Part shown: piece by piece, positions 48,304-58,006 of the stretch
Layout: every line of letters begins with the position of its first letter
How positions within the stretch are numbered: position 1 is the first letter of the stretch
Source of the DNA: Vogesella fluminis
GTDB taxonomy: Bacteria; Pseudomonadota; Gammaproteobacteria; Burkholderiales; Chromobacteriaceae
Assembly (NCBI RefSeq): GCF_014652335.1
Contig: NZ_BMYP01000011.1
Coordinates: forward strand, 36,692-100,691
Length of the DNA: 64,000 nucleotides
Reading direction: 5' to 3'
Position numbers and translations under genes: made by a program
The notes under the pieces: model-generated
What the model was told of the DNA's origin: nothing
Databases searched by the model: none
Seen by the model: the letters and a program-made list of their open reading frames with translations, nothing else

Positions 48304-48909
48304 TCAGCGCGACCACGCCGCCAGGTGCAACGCCAGCCGCCGCAACATCGCCGCCGTGGCGCCCCAGATGAAGTAGTCGCCGTAACTGATCGCGTAGTAG
48401 TGACCGCTGAAGCCGTCGCGCTGCACCGCATGGCGCTGGTAGGCGGCGACATCCATCAGGTGCGCCAGCGGCACGAAGAACACCTCGTCGACCTCGTCCG
48501 GCGCCGGCACCGGCTGGAACGGTTGCGCCAGCAGGCCCAGTACCGGCGTCACCTCGTAACCGGTGATGGTGACGTAGGGCGGCATCACCCCAGCCAGCTG
48601 CACCAGCGCCGGCGGCAGACCGACCTCCTCCTCCGCCTCGCGCAAGGCGGCGCTGGCCGCGTCCGCATCCTGCGGCTCCAGCTTGCCACCGGGCAGGCTG
48701 ATCTGGCCGCCATGGCTGCGCAGATGGGCGGTGCGCCGTGTCAGCAATACGCTGGGCCCGTCCTGCTGCCAGACGATGGCCAGCAATACCGCCGCCTGGC
48801 TGCGCGCCTGCGGCCGTGGCAACAGCCCCTCGTCATCCGCCGCCGCCGGCATCTGCGCCAGTGCCGCGGCAAACCAGGCGTGGGCACGCTCGAATTCAGC
48901 AGGCCACAT
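48304..48909 (-). CDS. NUDIX hydrolase, CoA pyrophosphatase-like
   Basis: Probably cleaves coenzyme A or other nucleoside-diphosphate derivatives. The 201-residue protein has a Nudix box from about residue 73 (GGKLEPQDADAASAALREAEEEVGL) and the upstream SHGGQISLPGG typical of the CoA pyrophosphatase (NudL) subfamily. Its start overlaps the stop of the upstream channel gene by one base, so the two are co-transcribed. Confidence 0.88.
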   Translation of the reverse strand: MWPAEFERAHAWFAAALAQMPAAADDEGLLPRPQARSQAAVLLAIVWQQDGPSVLLTRRTAHLRSHGGQISLPGGKLEPQDADAASAALREAEEEVGLPPALVQLAGVMPPYVTITGYEVTPVLGLLAQPFQPVPAPDEVDEVFFVPLAHLMDVAAYQRHAVQRDGFSGHYYAISYGDYFIWGATAAMLRRLALHLAAWSR

Positions 48910-49559
48910 CAGTTATCCCGTCCTTTCCGCTGTGCCGCCAGCTTGGGCAGCGACAGCTCGCCCCAGTGCGCCAGCAGGCGCAGCGCCACGCCGGCGACGA
49001 ATACCAGCTGCACCGCCAGCAGATGATCCCAGCCGAAGCGGCTGAGCACGAACAGCAGCGCCGCCGCCACAATCGACACCGTGCCGTAAAAATCCTTGTG
49101 CAGGATGAACGGCACGTCGTTGACCATCATGTCGCGCACGATGCCGCCGCCGACCGCGGTCACAAAGCCGAGCAGGATCACGCCGAAGGCATTGAGATGG
49201 AACTCCACCCCCAGCTTGGCGCCGGCCAGGCTGAATGCCACCAGACCGATGGAGTCGGCGATGATGAACAGCGTGGTCAGCACCTCGTTCTCGCGCTTGT
49301 GCAGTCGCACCAGCCACGCCAGCAGCACGGTCAGCGCGATCACCACCAGGTTGGTGTTGTCGAGGAACACCATCGGCATACGGCCAACCAGCATGTCGCG
49401 GATGATGCCGCCGCCGATCGCGGTCAGCAGCGTGACGATCACCACGCCCAGCAGGTCGAGGTGCTTGCGCACGCCCAGCAGGTAGCCGGAGACCGCAAAC
49501 GCCACCGTGCCGATGATCGAGTAGCCGTCCAGATCCAGCAGTAAATCCATCCAGTTCAT
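48909..49559 (-). CDS. TRIC-type (UPF0126) membrane channel protein
   Basis: Membrane protein of 216 residues built from two repeats of the UPF0126 domain, each with a GGGI(I/V)RDM loop (TAIGGGIIRDMLVGRMP and TAVGGGIVRDMMVNDVP), about seven helices in all. Prokaryotic TRIC homologues are trimeric cation channels. I chose ATG 49559 (MNWMDLLLDL); the frame is open upstream across the rho terminator, but that part is not plausible. The physiological role here is unknown. Confidence 0.85.
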   Translation of the reverse strand: MNWMDLLLDLDGYSIIGTVAFAVSGYLLGVRKHLDLLGVVIVTLLTAIGGGIIRDMLVGRMPMVFLDNTNLVVIALTVLLAWLVRLHKRENEVLTTLFIIADSIGLVAFSLAGAKLGVEFHLNAFGVILLGFVTAVGGGIVRDMMVNDVPFILHKDFYGTVSIVAAALLFVLSRFGWDHLLAVQLVFVAGVALRLLAHWGELSLPKLAAQRKGRDN

Positions 49560-49575
49560 TATTTCGCTTCTGCAA

Positions 49576-49603
49576 AGAAAAACGCCAGGCAAACCTGGCG
49601 TTT
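49576..49603 (-). terminator. Terminator after rho
   Basis: Stem AAACGCCAGG (49580-49589) / CCTGGCGTTT (49594-49603) with a CAAA loop. The A-run at 49578-49582 becomes a T-run on the minus strand. It lies 20 bases beyond the rho stop and just upstream of the TRIC-like gene. Confidence 0.85.
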
Positions 49604-49623
49604 GAACAGTCATGCCTGGCGTC

Positions 49624-50880
49624 TTAGCGACGCATCGAATCAAAGAAAGCCAGGTTGGTCTTGGTGGCCTTGATCTTGCCCAGCAAGAACTCCATCGCCT
49701 CCAGATCGTCCATCGGGTACAGCAGCTTGCGCAGCACCCAGATGCGCTGCAGCTGGTCCTGCTGGATCAGCAATTCTTCGCGGCGGGTGCCGGAGCGGTT
49801 GATATTGATCGCCGGGAAGGTGCGCTTCTCTGCCATGCGGCGGTCGAGGTGCAATTCCATGTTACCGGTGCCCTTGAATTCCTCGAAGATCACGTCGTCC
49901 ATGCGCGAACCGGTATCCACCAGCGCGGTGGCGATGATGGTCAGCGAGCCGCCTTCCTCGATATTACGCGCCGCACCGAAGAAACGCTTCGGACGCTGCA
50001 GTGCGTTGGCGTCGACACCACCGGTCAGCACCTTGCCGGAGGACGGGATCACGGTGTTGTAGGCGCGGGCCAGACGGGTGATGGAGTCCAGCAGGATCAC
50101 CACGTCCTTCTTGTGCTCAACCAGACGCTTGGCTTTCTCGATCACCATCTCGGCAACCTGCACGTGACGGGTGGCCGGTTCGTCGAAGGTCGAGGACACC
50201 ACTTCGCCCTTCACCGAACGCTGCATCTCGGTCACTTCTTCCGGACGCTCGTCGATCAGCAGCACGATCATTTCCACTTCCGGATGGTTGGTGGTGATCG
50301 CGTGCGCGATGTGGGTCAGCATCACCGTCTTGCCCGACTTGGGCGGCGCCACCAGCAAGGCGCGCTGGCCTTTGCCGATCGGCGCGATCAGGTCGATGAT
50401 GCGGCTGGTGATGTTCTCTTCGGCCTTGATGTCGCGCTCCAGCACCAGACGTTCGGTCGGGAACAGCGGCGTCAGGTTTTCAAACAGGATCTTGTGCTTG
50501 GTCGCCTCCGGCGGTCCACCATTGACCTTGTCGACCTTGACCAGTGCAAAGTACCGCTCGCCCTCTTTCGGGGTACGGATCTCGCCTTCGATGGTGTCGC
50601 CGGTATGCAGGTTGAAACGGCGGATCTGCGACGGGCTGACGTAGATATCGTCAGGGCCGGCCAGGTAGGATGCTTCCGGGCTGCGCAGAAAGCCGAACCC
50701 GTCGGGCAGCACTTCCAGGGTGCCCTCACCAAAAATGCTTTCGCCTTTTTTGGCCTGATGTTTCAGGATGGCAAAGATGAGATCCTGCTTGCGCAGGCGG
50801 TTGGCACCGTCGATCTCGTTGGCGATGGCCATTTCTACGAGTTCGCTGACGTGCTGATGCTTTAGATCGGATAAATGCAT
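49624..50880 (-). CDS. rho: Transcription termination factor Rho
   Basis: Hexameric RNA helicase that ends transcripts. The 418-residue protein has the N-terminal helix bundle ([18 protein letters not shown]), the cold-shock-like RNA-binding domain ([29 protein letters not shown]), Walker A in [16 protein letters not shown], Walker [16 protein letters not shown] and the secondary-site loop region. Length matches standard Rho with no inserted domain. It lies downstream of trxA on the same strand. Confidence 0.97.
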   Translation of the reverse strand: MHLSDLKHQHVSELVEMAIANEIDGANRLRKQDLIFAILKHQAKKGESIFGEGTLEVLPDGFGFLRSPEASYLAGPDDIYVSPSQIRRFNLHTGDTIEGEIRTPKEGERYFALVKVDKVNGGPPEATKHKILFENLTPLFPTERLVLERDIKAEENITSRIIDLIAPIGKGQRALLVAPPKSGKTVMLTHIAHAITTNHPEVEMIVLLIDERPEEVTEMQRSVKGEVVSSTFDEPATRHVQVAEMVIEKAKRLVEHKKDVVILLDSITRLARAYNTVIPSSGKVLTGGVDANALQRPKRFFGAARNIEEGGSLTIIATALVDTGSRMDDVIFEEFKGTGNMELHLDRRMAEKRTFPAININRSGTRREELLIQQDQLQRIWVLRKLLYPMDDLEAMEFLLGKIKATKTNLAFFDSMRR

Positions 50881-50960
50881 GGTATGTATGGTGTCGACCG
50901 GTAGCGGGACAAAAAACGGGACGTGCTGCTAATGAATACAGGGAAAACCGGATGAGAATC

Positions 50961-50982
50961 GAGCGACCACGTCAGGTCGCTC
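50961..50982 (-). terminator. Hairpin between trxA and rho
   Basis: GAGCGACC (50961-50968) / GGTCGCTC (50975-50982), extendable outward through ATC/GAT with a small bulge. No T-run follows on the minus strand. It could be the trxA 3' end or part of the rho leader, where Rho autoregulation by attenuation is known in E. coli. The rest of the 160-base gap shows nothing clear. Confidence 0.4.
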
Positions 50983-51040
50983 GCTCGATTGTGAAGATAT
51001 GGCCGGAAGATAGCCGATCAGTACAGGCGTGTCAAATCAA

Positions 51041-51370
51041 TCAGGCCAGGTTATTGTTCAGGAATTCAACCAGTTGCGTTTTGGACAACGCGCCGACCTT
51101 GGTTGCAGCCACTTCACCACCCTTGAACAGCATCAGCGTCGGAATGCCGCGAATGCCGAACTTCGGCGGAGTGGCTTCGTTCTGGTCGATGTTCAGCTTG
51201 GCAACGGTCAGACGGCCCTGATATTCCTTGGCAACATCATCCAGGATCGGTGCAATCATTTTGCAAGGGCCACACCACTCGGCCCAGTAATCCACCAGTA
51301 CCGGCTGCTCGGACTTAAGTACTTCTTGTTCGAAAGAATCATCAGTCACATGCAGGATCAGGTCGCTCAT
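51041..51370 (-). CDS. trxA: Thioredoxin
   Basis: Small redox protein, 109 residues, with the active site WCGPC in [19 protein letters not shown] and the cis-proline region [17 protein letters not shown] 51370 is preferred; an upstream in-frame extension of 41 residues is not thioredoxin-like. The trxA-rho order is common in beta- and gammaproteobacteria. It is divergent from fabI. Confidence 0.96.
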   Translation of the reverse strand: MSDLILHVTDDSFEQEVLKSEQPVLVDYWAEWCGPCKMIAPILDDVAKEYQGRLTVAKLNIDQNEATPPKFGIRGIPTLMLFKGGEVAATKVGALSKTQLVEFLNNNLA

Positions 51371-51554
51371 CGTCTTCCTCTCGAAGTCTGTCATTTCAGG
51401 TTTGATGGACGATGGTAGCAATACCCGGCACGGGCAGCAAGCCTTGACAAGGGCTGTTTCAACACACGGCACATGCCAACAGCCAGAGAACAAACACTGT
51501 CGGACAATAGGCGGTTATAATGCGCACTTGCTTGAAAATAACGAAGGATTCAAC

Positions 51555-52343
51555 ATGGGTTTCTTGCAGGGTAAAAAGATCCTGATTACCGGCATGATTT
51601 CTAATCGGTCGATTGCCTACGGCATCGCACAGGCCTGTCATCGGGAAGGCGCAGAACTGGCGTTCACTTATGTCGTTGACAAACTGGAGGACCGCGTCCG
51701 CGAAATGGCCGCCGACTTCGGCAGCACGCAGGTATTCCGCTGCGACGTACAGAACGATCAGGAAATCGAACAGCTGTTTGCTGACCTTGGCAAGGAATGG
51801 GACGGCCTCGACGGCCTGGTGCACGCTATTGCATTTGCCCCGCGCGAGTCACTGGAAGGCGACTTTCTCGATGCACTGTCCCGCGAAGCGTTCCAGACCG
51901 CACACGACGTGTCGGCCTACAGCTTCCCGGCACTGGCCAAGGCGGCCCGGCCGATGATGCAAGGCCGCAACGGTGCGCTGCTGACCCTGTCCTACCTCGG
52001 CGCGGTGCGCGCGATCCCGAACTACAACGTGATGGGCCTGGCCAAGGCCAGCCTCGAGGCATCAGTGCGCTTCATGGCCGCCAGCCTGGGCAAGGACGGC
52101 ATCCGTGTAAACGGCATTTCCGCCGGCCCGATCAAGACGCTGGCGGCAGCCGGCATCTCCGGTTTCGGCAAGCTGCTGTCCATTGCGGCCAACCAGTCCT
52201 GCCTGCGCCGTAACGTGACCACCGAAGAAGTAGGCAACACCGCCGCCTTCCTGTTGTCCGGCCTGGCATCAGGCATTACCGGTGAAATCACCTATGTTGA
52301 CGGCGGTTTCAGCATCAACTCGATGAACGTGCAGGACGCGTAA
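51555..52343 (+). CDS. fabI: Enoyl-[acyl-carrier-protein] reductase (NADH)
   Basis: Last reductive step of each fatty-acid elongation cycle. The 262-residue SDR-like protein has the FabI cofactor motif [17 protein letters not shown], catalytic Tyr-x6-Lys in [11 protein letters not shown], and [19 protein letters not shown] 51555 follows AAGGATT; the frame is open upstream toward trxA without a better signal. A partial repeat copy is at 52184-52194. Triclosan-sensitive family by homology. Confidence 0.95.
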   Translation: MGFLQGKKILITGMISNRSIAYGIAQACHREGAELAFTYVVDKLEDRVREMAADFGSTQVFRCDVQNDQEIEQLFADLGKEWDGLDGLVHAIAFAPRESLEGDFLDALSREAFQTAHDVSAYSFPALAKAARPMMQGRNGALLTLSYLGAVRAIPNYNVMGLAKASLEASVRFMAASLGKDGIRVNGISAGPIKTLAAAGISGFGKLLSIAANQSCLRRNVTTEEVGNTAAFLLSGLASGITGEITYVDGGFSINSMNVQDA

Positions 52344-52394
52344 GCTCTCGCGCTGCAGGGCGGCATACCCTGCAAGAATGCCAGTAAAATACAG

Positions 52395-52425
52395 GAGGCA
52401 TCGACTACCCGGGTAGTGATGCCTC
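52395..52425 (+). terminator. Hairpin after fabI
   Basis: GAGGCATC (52395-52402) with ACTACCC pairs to GGGTAGT and GATGCCTC (52411-52425), with one bulged G. TTGTT follows. It lies 51 bases after the fabI stop and is a reasonable rho-independent terminator. Confidence 0.7.
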
Positions 52426-52551
52426 TTGTTGCATCCGGCTTGCCTCACTGATTACCGGACAAGACGCAAACCGCGCCCGTATTGGCTGCATCGCCCAACA
52501 TATCCCGGCGGTAGCTGCTACCTGCCCGCCCGCTCCATGACTGCAGTCGTA

Positions 52552-52585
52552 AAAAAACCGGCACAGAAACCTGTGCCGGTTTTTT
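52552..52585. terminator. Bidirectional terminator between fabI and livK-like gene
   Basis: AAAAAACCGGCACAG (52552-52566) / CTGTGCCGGTTTTTT (52571-52585) around a four-base loop, with A/T runs on both sides. It is 18 bases from the end of the minus-strand binding-protein gene. Confidence 0.92.
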
Positions 52586-52603
52586 GTCCTGCCAGCCAAA
52601 GAC

Positions 52604-53830
52604 TTACTGGGCAGCGGAAGCAGCAGGTGCAGCGGCAGCACCGGCACCACCCACGGTTTCCATTACTTTCCACTCGCCGCCTTCAACCTTGTACACGGTG
52701 ATGCCACCGTCTTTCAGGTCGCCGCTCTGGTCGTAAGACCAGGTAGCGGAAGTCACGCCGGAGTAGTTGATCGCGGCCAGTTTCGGCAGGTAGTCAGCCG
52801 GCTTGGTCGAATCCGCTTCTTTCATCGCCGCGATGATCACGCGGGTCGCGTCGTAGCCGTATGGCGAGTAGGTTGCCACGTCAGCGTTGAAGCGAGCCTT
52901 GTAACGGGTAGCGTAGTCGCCGCCTTTAGGCATTTTTTCCAGCGGCAGGCCGGCCAGCGAGGCGATGGTGCCTTCGGCTTCCTTGCCAGCCAGCTTCAGG
53001 AAGGTCGGGGTCTTGGTCATTTCGCCGGATACCAGCGGTGCCTTCAGGCCCAGACGCTTCATCTGCTTGGCCATCGGGGCGGACTGCGCATCGGCGCCGC
53101 CGAAGAACACCACGTCAGGTGCGGTGCCCTTGATCGAGGTGATGATGGCGGCAAAGTCGGTTGCCTTGTCGTTGGTGAATTCGCGCTTCACCACTTCGCC
53201 ACCGGCCGCCTTGACAGCCTTTTCGAATTCGTCAGCCAGACCCTGGCCGTAAGCGGTACGGTCGTCAACGATGACGATCTTCTTGGCAGCCAGCTTCTCA
53301 ACCACGAACTTGCCCATGACCGAACCCTGCTGGGTGTCGGAAGTCATGGAGCGGAAAGTGGTCTTGTAACCTTGCTGGGTGAAAGCCGGGGCAGTCGCCA
53401 TGGCCACTTGTGGCAGGCCTGCGTCGGAGTAGATCTTCGAAGCCGGGATCGAGGTGCCGGAGTTGAAGTGACCAACAATGCCGCTTACCTGGTTGTCGAC
53501 GAATTTCTGCGCCAGTTGGGTCGCAGTTTTCGGGTCGGCCTGGTCGTCTTCCGCTACCAGTTCGAAGGTCACCGGCTTGCCGCCGATGGTTGGCTTCTCG
53601 GCGTTGGCATCTTCGATCGCCAGAGTCACGCCGTTTTTGTACTCTTCACCGTAGTGCGACTGCGGGCCGGTCAGTGGCGCGGCAAAGCCGAGCTTCACGA
53701 CTTCGCCGGCAGCGGCGCCGGATTGAGCGGCGGAAGCGTCGGCCGGGGCTTCTTCTTTGTTGCCGCAGGCAGCCAAAGTCAGTGCGGCAGCAACCGCGAG
53801 GGAAAGACGGGTCATTTTGGTCAGTTGCAT
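52604..53830 (-). CDS. Branched-chain amino acid ABC transporter substrate-binding lipoprotein
   Basis: Periplasmic binding protein of the LivJ/LivK/BraC family, 408 residues. The N terminus is a lipoprotein signal ending in LTLAACGNKE, with Cys as the lipidation site. The mature protein begins VVKLGFAAPLTGPQSHYGEEYKNGVTLAIEDAN and contains GIVGHFNSGTSIPASKIY, typical of leucine/isoleucine/valine-binding proteins. No permease or ATPase gene is adjacent, so it must use components encoded elsewhere. The only Liv-type ATPase gene in the window (39574) is broken. Confidence 0.92.
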   Translation of the reverse strand: MQLTKMTRLSLAVAAALTLAACGNKEEAPADASAAQSGAAAGEVVKLGFAAPLTGPQSHYGEEYKNGVTLAIEDANAEKPTIGGKPVTFELVAEDDQADPKTATQLAQKFVDNQVSGIVGHFNSGTSIPASKIYSDAGLPQVAMATAPAFTQQGYKTTFRSMTSDTQQGSVMGKFVVEKLAAKKIVIVDDRTAYGQGLADEFEKAVKAAGGEVVKREFTNDKATDFAAIITSIKGTAPDVVFFGGADAQSAPMAKQMKRLGLKAPLVSGEMTKTPTFLKLAGKEAEGTIASLAGLPLEKMPKGGDYATRYKARFNADVATYSPYGYDATRVIIAAMKEADSTKPADYLPKLAAINYSGVTSATWSYDQSGDLKDGGITVYKVEGGEWKVMETVGGAGAAAAPAASAAQ

Positions 53831-53896
53831 GTTTCTCTTCTCTAGTTATGTCAGGGAAAGACATCGGAACGATTGTGCCGCTCCAAGGCAAAATGC

Positions 53897-53931
53897 CAAG
53901 GTTGGCCGCATTATTCCAATGCGGCCAACCT
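53897..53931. terminator. Paired repeat copies after putA
   Basis: A full 14-mer (53897-53910) faces a partial copy (53920-53931). AGGTTGGCCGCATT (53899-53912) pairs exactly with AATGCGGCCAACCT (53918-53931) around a 5-base loop. It is 14 bases beyond the putA stop and upstream of the livK-like gene, placed to end putA transcripts. Confidence 0.65.
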
Positions 53932-53944
53932 CAGGCAAGTCTGA

Positions 53945-56900
53945 TTAATCACCAATGCTCATCAGGCTGGCATTACCGCCCGCGGCTGTGGTGTTTACGC
54001 TCACTGCACGCTCTACGACCAGGCGGTGCAGGTTGTAGCCCTCCTCATCCGCAGTCAGCAGCGGAATCAGCGCACCGTCGCGCTGGGCCAGGGTCTGACG
54101 CAGGCGGTCGGCGGCATCGCCCTCGTACAGCACGGCGGTCACGTCGGCGCTGGTGACATCGCCGCCCTTGGCCACGAAGAAGCCGGCCAGCGTCGCCGGC
54201 AAGGCAGCGGTCAGCGCGCCGTCCAGCAGCACCGCGCTGTTGCCGGTGGCAAACACCGCCACCAGTTGCTGCAGCAGGCCTTCCAGCGTCAACGCCAGGC
54301 AGCCGACGCGGCCGCGGGCAGCGAAGTGCAGGCTGTTGCGCTCGCCGGTCGGGCCGGGCAGCGTCACCATGTTCGCCAGCGGTGTGTGGCGGCGGGCATA
54401 GGCGATGGCTTCACGCAGACGGGTCTGGGCGGTGGCATCCGGCAGCAATTGCGCCAGCACACCCTGCAGGCGGTCCAGCTCAGACAGCGCCGGCACTACC
54501 GGGTTGGCCGCCAGTTCCGGATTCCAGCTGGCGCCGCTGAGGCGGTAGACATAGAACGGGCCGCCGGCCTTCGGACCGGTACCGGACTTGCCTTCGCCAC
54601 CGAACGGCTGCACGCCGACCACGGCGCCGACGATGTTGCGGTTGACGTAGACGTTGCCGACCTTGATGCGGGCAACGATGTTGTCGATGGATTCGTCGAT
54701 ACGGCTGTGGATACCGTGGGTCAGGCCGTAGCCGGTGGCATTGATTTCATCCACCACGCGGTCGATATCCTGCGCCGAGAAGCGGATCACGTGCAGCACC
54801 GGGCCGAACACCTCGCGCAGCAGCAGGCTGACGCTGTCGATCTCGAACAGGGTTGGCGCCACGAAGGTGCCGTCGGCACACTCCGGCGTCAGCCGCGCCT
54901 GGTAGCAGTCGCGCGCCTTGGTTTTCATGCTGTCGATGTGACGCAGCAGTCCCTGCTGCGCCTCGGCGTCGATCACCGGGCCGATGTCGGTTTCCAGCAG
55001 CGCCGGGTTGCCGACACGCAGCTCGTCCATCGCGCCCTTGATCATGGTAATGACCTTGTCGGCGATGTCCTGTTGCAGGTACAGCACGCGCAGCGCCGAG
55101 CAGCGCTGGCCGGCGGAATCGAAAGCGGACGACATCACGTCGGCCACCACCTGCTCCGGCAGTGCCGAGCTATCGACGATCATCGCATTCTGGCCGCCGG
55201 TTTCGGCTACCAGCGGCACTTCGCCGCTGCGCTTGGCCAGGGTACGGTTGATCAGCTGCGCCACCTCGGTGGAGCCGGTAAAGATCACGCCCTTGACGCG
55301 CTCGTCGCGGGTCAGCGCGGCACCGACCACTTCGCCACGGCCCGGCAGGAACTGCAGCGCACCAGCCGGCACGCCGGCCTGGTGCAGCAGTTGCACGGCA
55401 AAGCCGGCGATCAGCGCGGTCTGCTCGGCCGGCTTGGCCAGCACCACGTTACCGGCGGCCAGCGAGGCCACCACTTCGCCGATGAAGATCGCCAGCGGGA
55501 AGTTCCACGGGCTGATGCACACCACCGGGCCCAGCGCCGGGTGGGTCTGGTTGTCGAATTCGCGACGCACCTGTGCCGCGTAGTAACGGCAGAAATCGAC
55601 CGCCTCGCGCACTTCGGCGATGGCGTTGGCAAAGGTCTTGCCCGCCTCGCGCACGGCCAGTCCCATCAGGGTGGCCATGTACTGTTCCATCAGGTCGGCC
55701 ATGCGTTCCAGGCAGGCAGCACGCTCTGCCGGCGCGGTGGCGGCCCATTGCGGCGCAGCCAGCACTGCCTGCTGCAAGGCCAGCTCGACATCGGCGGCAC
55801 TGGCTTCCTGGATGGTGCCGACCACGTCCTGCAGGTTGGCCGGGTTCAGCACGTTCTGTGCCACGCCTTCGCTCAGCGGGCCTGCGGCCAACATCGGCTT
55901 CAGGTGCAGGCTCTGCGCAGCGCCGGCATTCAGCGCCTCGTTCAGCTGCTGCAGCACATGTTCGTTGGACAGGTCCATGCCCAGCGAGTTGAGACGTTCG
56001 GCACCGTACAGGGTACGCGGCAGGGTGATCTTGCGATGCGGCTCGCCGCCCTGACGCAGTGCTTCGGCGACCGGATCTTCCACCAGCTCGTCGATGGACA
56101 CGCTCTCGTCAACGATGCGGTTCACGAACGAGGAGTTGGCCCCGTTCTCCAGCAGGCGGCGCACCAGATAGGCGAGCAGGGTTTCGTGCGAACCGACCGG
56201 TGCGTAGATGCGGCACGGCTTGTCGAGGTTATCGGCACCGACCACCTGGTCGTACAGGCTCTCGCCCATGCCGTGCAGGCACTGGAATTCGTAGTCCTTG
56301 CCAGCGGCAAGGTGGTACACGGCAGACAGGGTGTAGGCGTTGTGCGAGGCGAACTGCGGGTAGATCGCATCCTGTGCCGCCAGCAAGCGCTTGGCGCAGG
56401 CGAGGTAGGACACGTCGGTGTAGACCTTGCGGGTGTACACCGGGTAGCCGTCGAGGCCGTCGACCTGGGCGCGCTTGATCTCGGCATCCCAGTAGGCGCC
56501 CTTCACCAGCCGCACCATGAAACGATGCTTGCTGCGGCGGGCGAGGTCGATCAGGTAGTCGATCACGTACGGGCAGCGCTTCTGGTAAGCCTGCACCACG
56601 ATGCCGATACCTTCGAAGCCGTCCAGATCCGGATCATTGGCCAGCGCTTCGATCAAGTCGAGCGATATCTCCAGACGATCGGCTTCTTCGGCGTCGATGT
56701 TAAGGCCGATGTCGTACTGCTTGGCCAGCAGGAACAGCTGCTTCAGACGTGGCAGCAGCTCCGCCATCATCCGCTCGTGCTTCATGCGCGCGTAACGCGG
56801 GTGGATCGCCGACAGCTTTACCGAGATGCCGGGGCCCCGGTAAATGCCGCGGCCGTTGGATTCCTTGCCGATGGCGTGGATGGCGACTTCGTAGTCACGC

Positions 56901-57559
56901 AGGTAGCGCTGTGCGTCGGCCTCGGTCATCGCCGCCTCGCCCAGCATGTCGTAACTGAAGCGGTAGCCACGGGCTTCGCGTTCGCGGCCGTTGACCAGTG
57001 CCTCGTCGATGGTTTCGCCGGTCACGAACTGCTTGCCCAGCATGCGCATCGCCAGATCGACACCCTTGCGGATCAGCGGCTCGCCGCCCTTGGCGATCAG
57101 GCGGGTCAGGGCCGAAGACAGGCCGTGCGCACTGTGCGACGACACCAGCTTGCCGGTGACCAGCAGGCCCCAGGCAGCGGCATTGACGAACAGCGAGGAA
57201 CTGTTGCCCAGATGGGACTTCCAGTCGCCGCCGGAAATCTTGTCGCGAATCAGGCGATCGGCGGTAACGCGGTCCGGGATGCGCAGCAGCGCTTCGGCCA
57301 GGCACATTAGTGCCACGCCTTCCTGGCTGGAGAGAGAGAACTCGTGCATCAGCGCGTCGACACCGCTGGACTTGGTGCGCTCGCTGCGCACTTTCGACAC
57401 CAGCTTGGCGGCCAGGGTCTTGACCGATGTCACCTGCTCGGACGACATCTGCGCCTCGGCGGCCAGTGTCTGGACACAAGACTGCTCGTCACGGCGATAG
57501 GCTGCCGTAATGGCGTCACGGAGTGCGGTTTGTTTGCGCGCGAATGCCTGAAACTGCAT
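53945..57559 (-). CDS. putA: Bifunctional proline dehydrogenase / P5C dehydrogenase
   Basis: Oxidises proline to glutamate in two steps, using FAD in the N-terminal proline dehydrogenase barrel (VKLSAIHPRYARMKHERMM, FMVRLVKGAYWDAEIKRAQ) and NAD in the C-terminal aldehyde dehydrogenase (PWNFPLAIFIGEVVASLAAGN, LVAETGGQNAMIVD, catalytic Cys in SAGQRCSALR). The protein is 1204 residues and ends in the conserved SLMSIGD tail. The N terminus (MQFQAFARKQTALRDAI) has no ribbon-helix-helix domain, so unlike E. coli PutA it should not repress its own gene. A palindrome at 57599-57610 lies upstream. Confidence 0.95.
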   Translation of the reverse strand: MQFQAFARKQTALRDAITAAYRRDEQSCVQTLAAEAQMSSEQVTSVKTLAAKLVSKVRSERTKSSGVDALMHEFSLSSQEGVALMCLAEALLRIPDRVTADRLIRDKISGGDWKSHLGNSSSLFVNAAAWGLLVTGKLVSSHSAHGLSSALTRLIAKGGEPLIRKGVDLAMRMLGKQFVTGETIDEALVNGREREARGYRFSYDMLGEAAMTEADAQRYLRDYEVAIHAIGKESNGRGIYRGPGISVKLSAIHPRYARMKHERMMAELLPRLKQLFLLAKQYDIGLNIDAEEADRLEISLDLIEALANDPDLDGFEGIGIVVQAYQKRCPYVIDYLIDLARRSKHRFMVRLVKGAYWDAEIKRAQVDGLDGYPVYTRKVYTDVSYLACAKRLLAAQDAIYPQFASHNAYTLSAVYHLAAGKDYEFQCLHGMGESLYDQVVGADNLDKPCRIYAPVGSHETLLAYLVRRLLENGANSSFVNRIVDESVSIDELVEDPVAEALRQGGEPHRKITLPRTLYGAERLNSLGMDLSNEHVLQQLNEALNAGAAQSLHLKPMLAAGPLSEGVAQNVLNPANLQDVVGTIQEASAADVELALQQAVLAAPQWAATAPAERAACLERMADLMEQYMATLMGLAVREAGKTFANAIAEVREAVDFCRYYAAQVRREFDNQTHPALGPVVCISPWNFPLAIFIGEVVASLAAGNVVLAKPAEQTALIAGFAVQLLHQAGVPAGALQFLPGRGEVVGAALTRDERVKGVIFTGSTEVAQLINRTLAKRSGEVPLVAETGGQNAMIVDSSALPEQVVADVMSSAFDSAGQRCSALRVLYLQQDIADKVITMIKGAMDELRVGNPALLETDIGPVIDAEAQQGLLRHIDSMKTKARDCYQARLTPECADGTFVAPTLFEIDSVSLLLREVFGPVLHVIRFSAQDIDRVVDEINATGYGLTHGIHSRIDESIDNIVARIKVGNVYVNRNIVGAVVGVQPFGGEGKSGTGPKAGGPFYVYRLSGASWNPELAANPVVPALSELDRLQGVLAQLLPDATAQTRLREAIAYARRHTPLANMVTLPGPTGERNSLHFAARGRVGCLALTLEGLLQQLVAVFATGNSAVLLDGALTAALPATLAGFFVAKGGDVTSADVTAVLYEGDAADRLRQTLAQRDGALIPLLTADEEGYNLHRLVVERAVSVNTTAAGGNASLMSIGD

Positions 57560-57598
57560 GAGAACTCACCTCTATCGATTTTATTTGCCAACTTGCCT

Positions 57599-57610
57599 AT
57601 TGTATACAAT
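57599..57610. promoter_or_regulatory. Palindrome ATTGTATACAAT upstream of putA
   Basis: A perfect 12-bp palindrome 40 bases upstream of putA in an AT-rich stretch. Its TTGTATACAA core resembles operators of GntR-family (FCD-type) repressors. No such regulator is encoded in the window, so this is a candidate site only. Confidence 0.45.
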
Positions 57611-57826
57611 CTAAAATCAACTTGTTGGACAATATAAAATATAACGCAACAACGTTTTCACCTGCGATCGAAACGCAACAAAAATATAGACCACCGTTCC
57701 GCGACCGCAACAGCGACGCAACACCACCCTCCCCGCCATCGTGCATCCATGGCAAGAGGGCCGGCCTCGTCCGCCGCCGCCAAAACTGCGACAATCACGG
57801 CCCCGCATTTACACCGCAAAACCGTC

Positions 57827-58006
57827 ATGGCCCTGTCGCCCTACCTGCTGTCACCGCTGCTGCTGATCCTGTCCAATATCTTCATGACCTTCGCCTGGTA
57901 CGCGCACTTGCGCGACATGGCCGCCAAGCCATGGTATCTGGCGGCCTTCCTCAGCTGGGGCATCGCGCTGTGCGAATACCCGAGCCACACCCAAGTCCGG
58001 CATTAA
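57827..58006 (+). pseudogene. DUF486 (DMT-superfamily) membrane protein, truncated at island boundary
   Basis: From ATG 57827 the first about 52 residues match the small DUF486 membrane family: LLILSNIFMTFAWYAHLRDMAAKPWYLAAFLSWGIALCEY. Family members continue for about another 60 residues (LLQVPANRIG and two more helices). Here the frame turns to PSHTQVRH and stops. The break at about 57980 is also where base composition and gene content change, so the 3' half was displaced by the incoming segment. The remaining two helices are unlikely to work alone. Confidence 0.8.

Noticed and set aside
54026..57310. Long plus-strand frame opposite putA
   Set aside because: Antisense shadow; PutA motifs on the other strand are complete.
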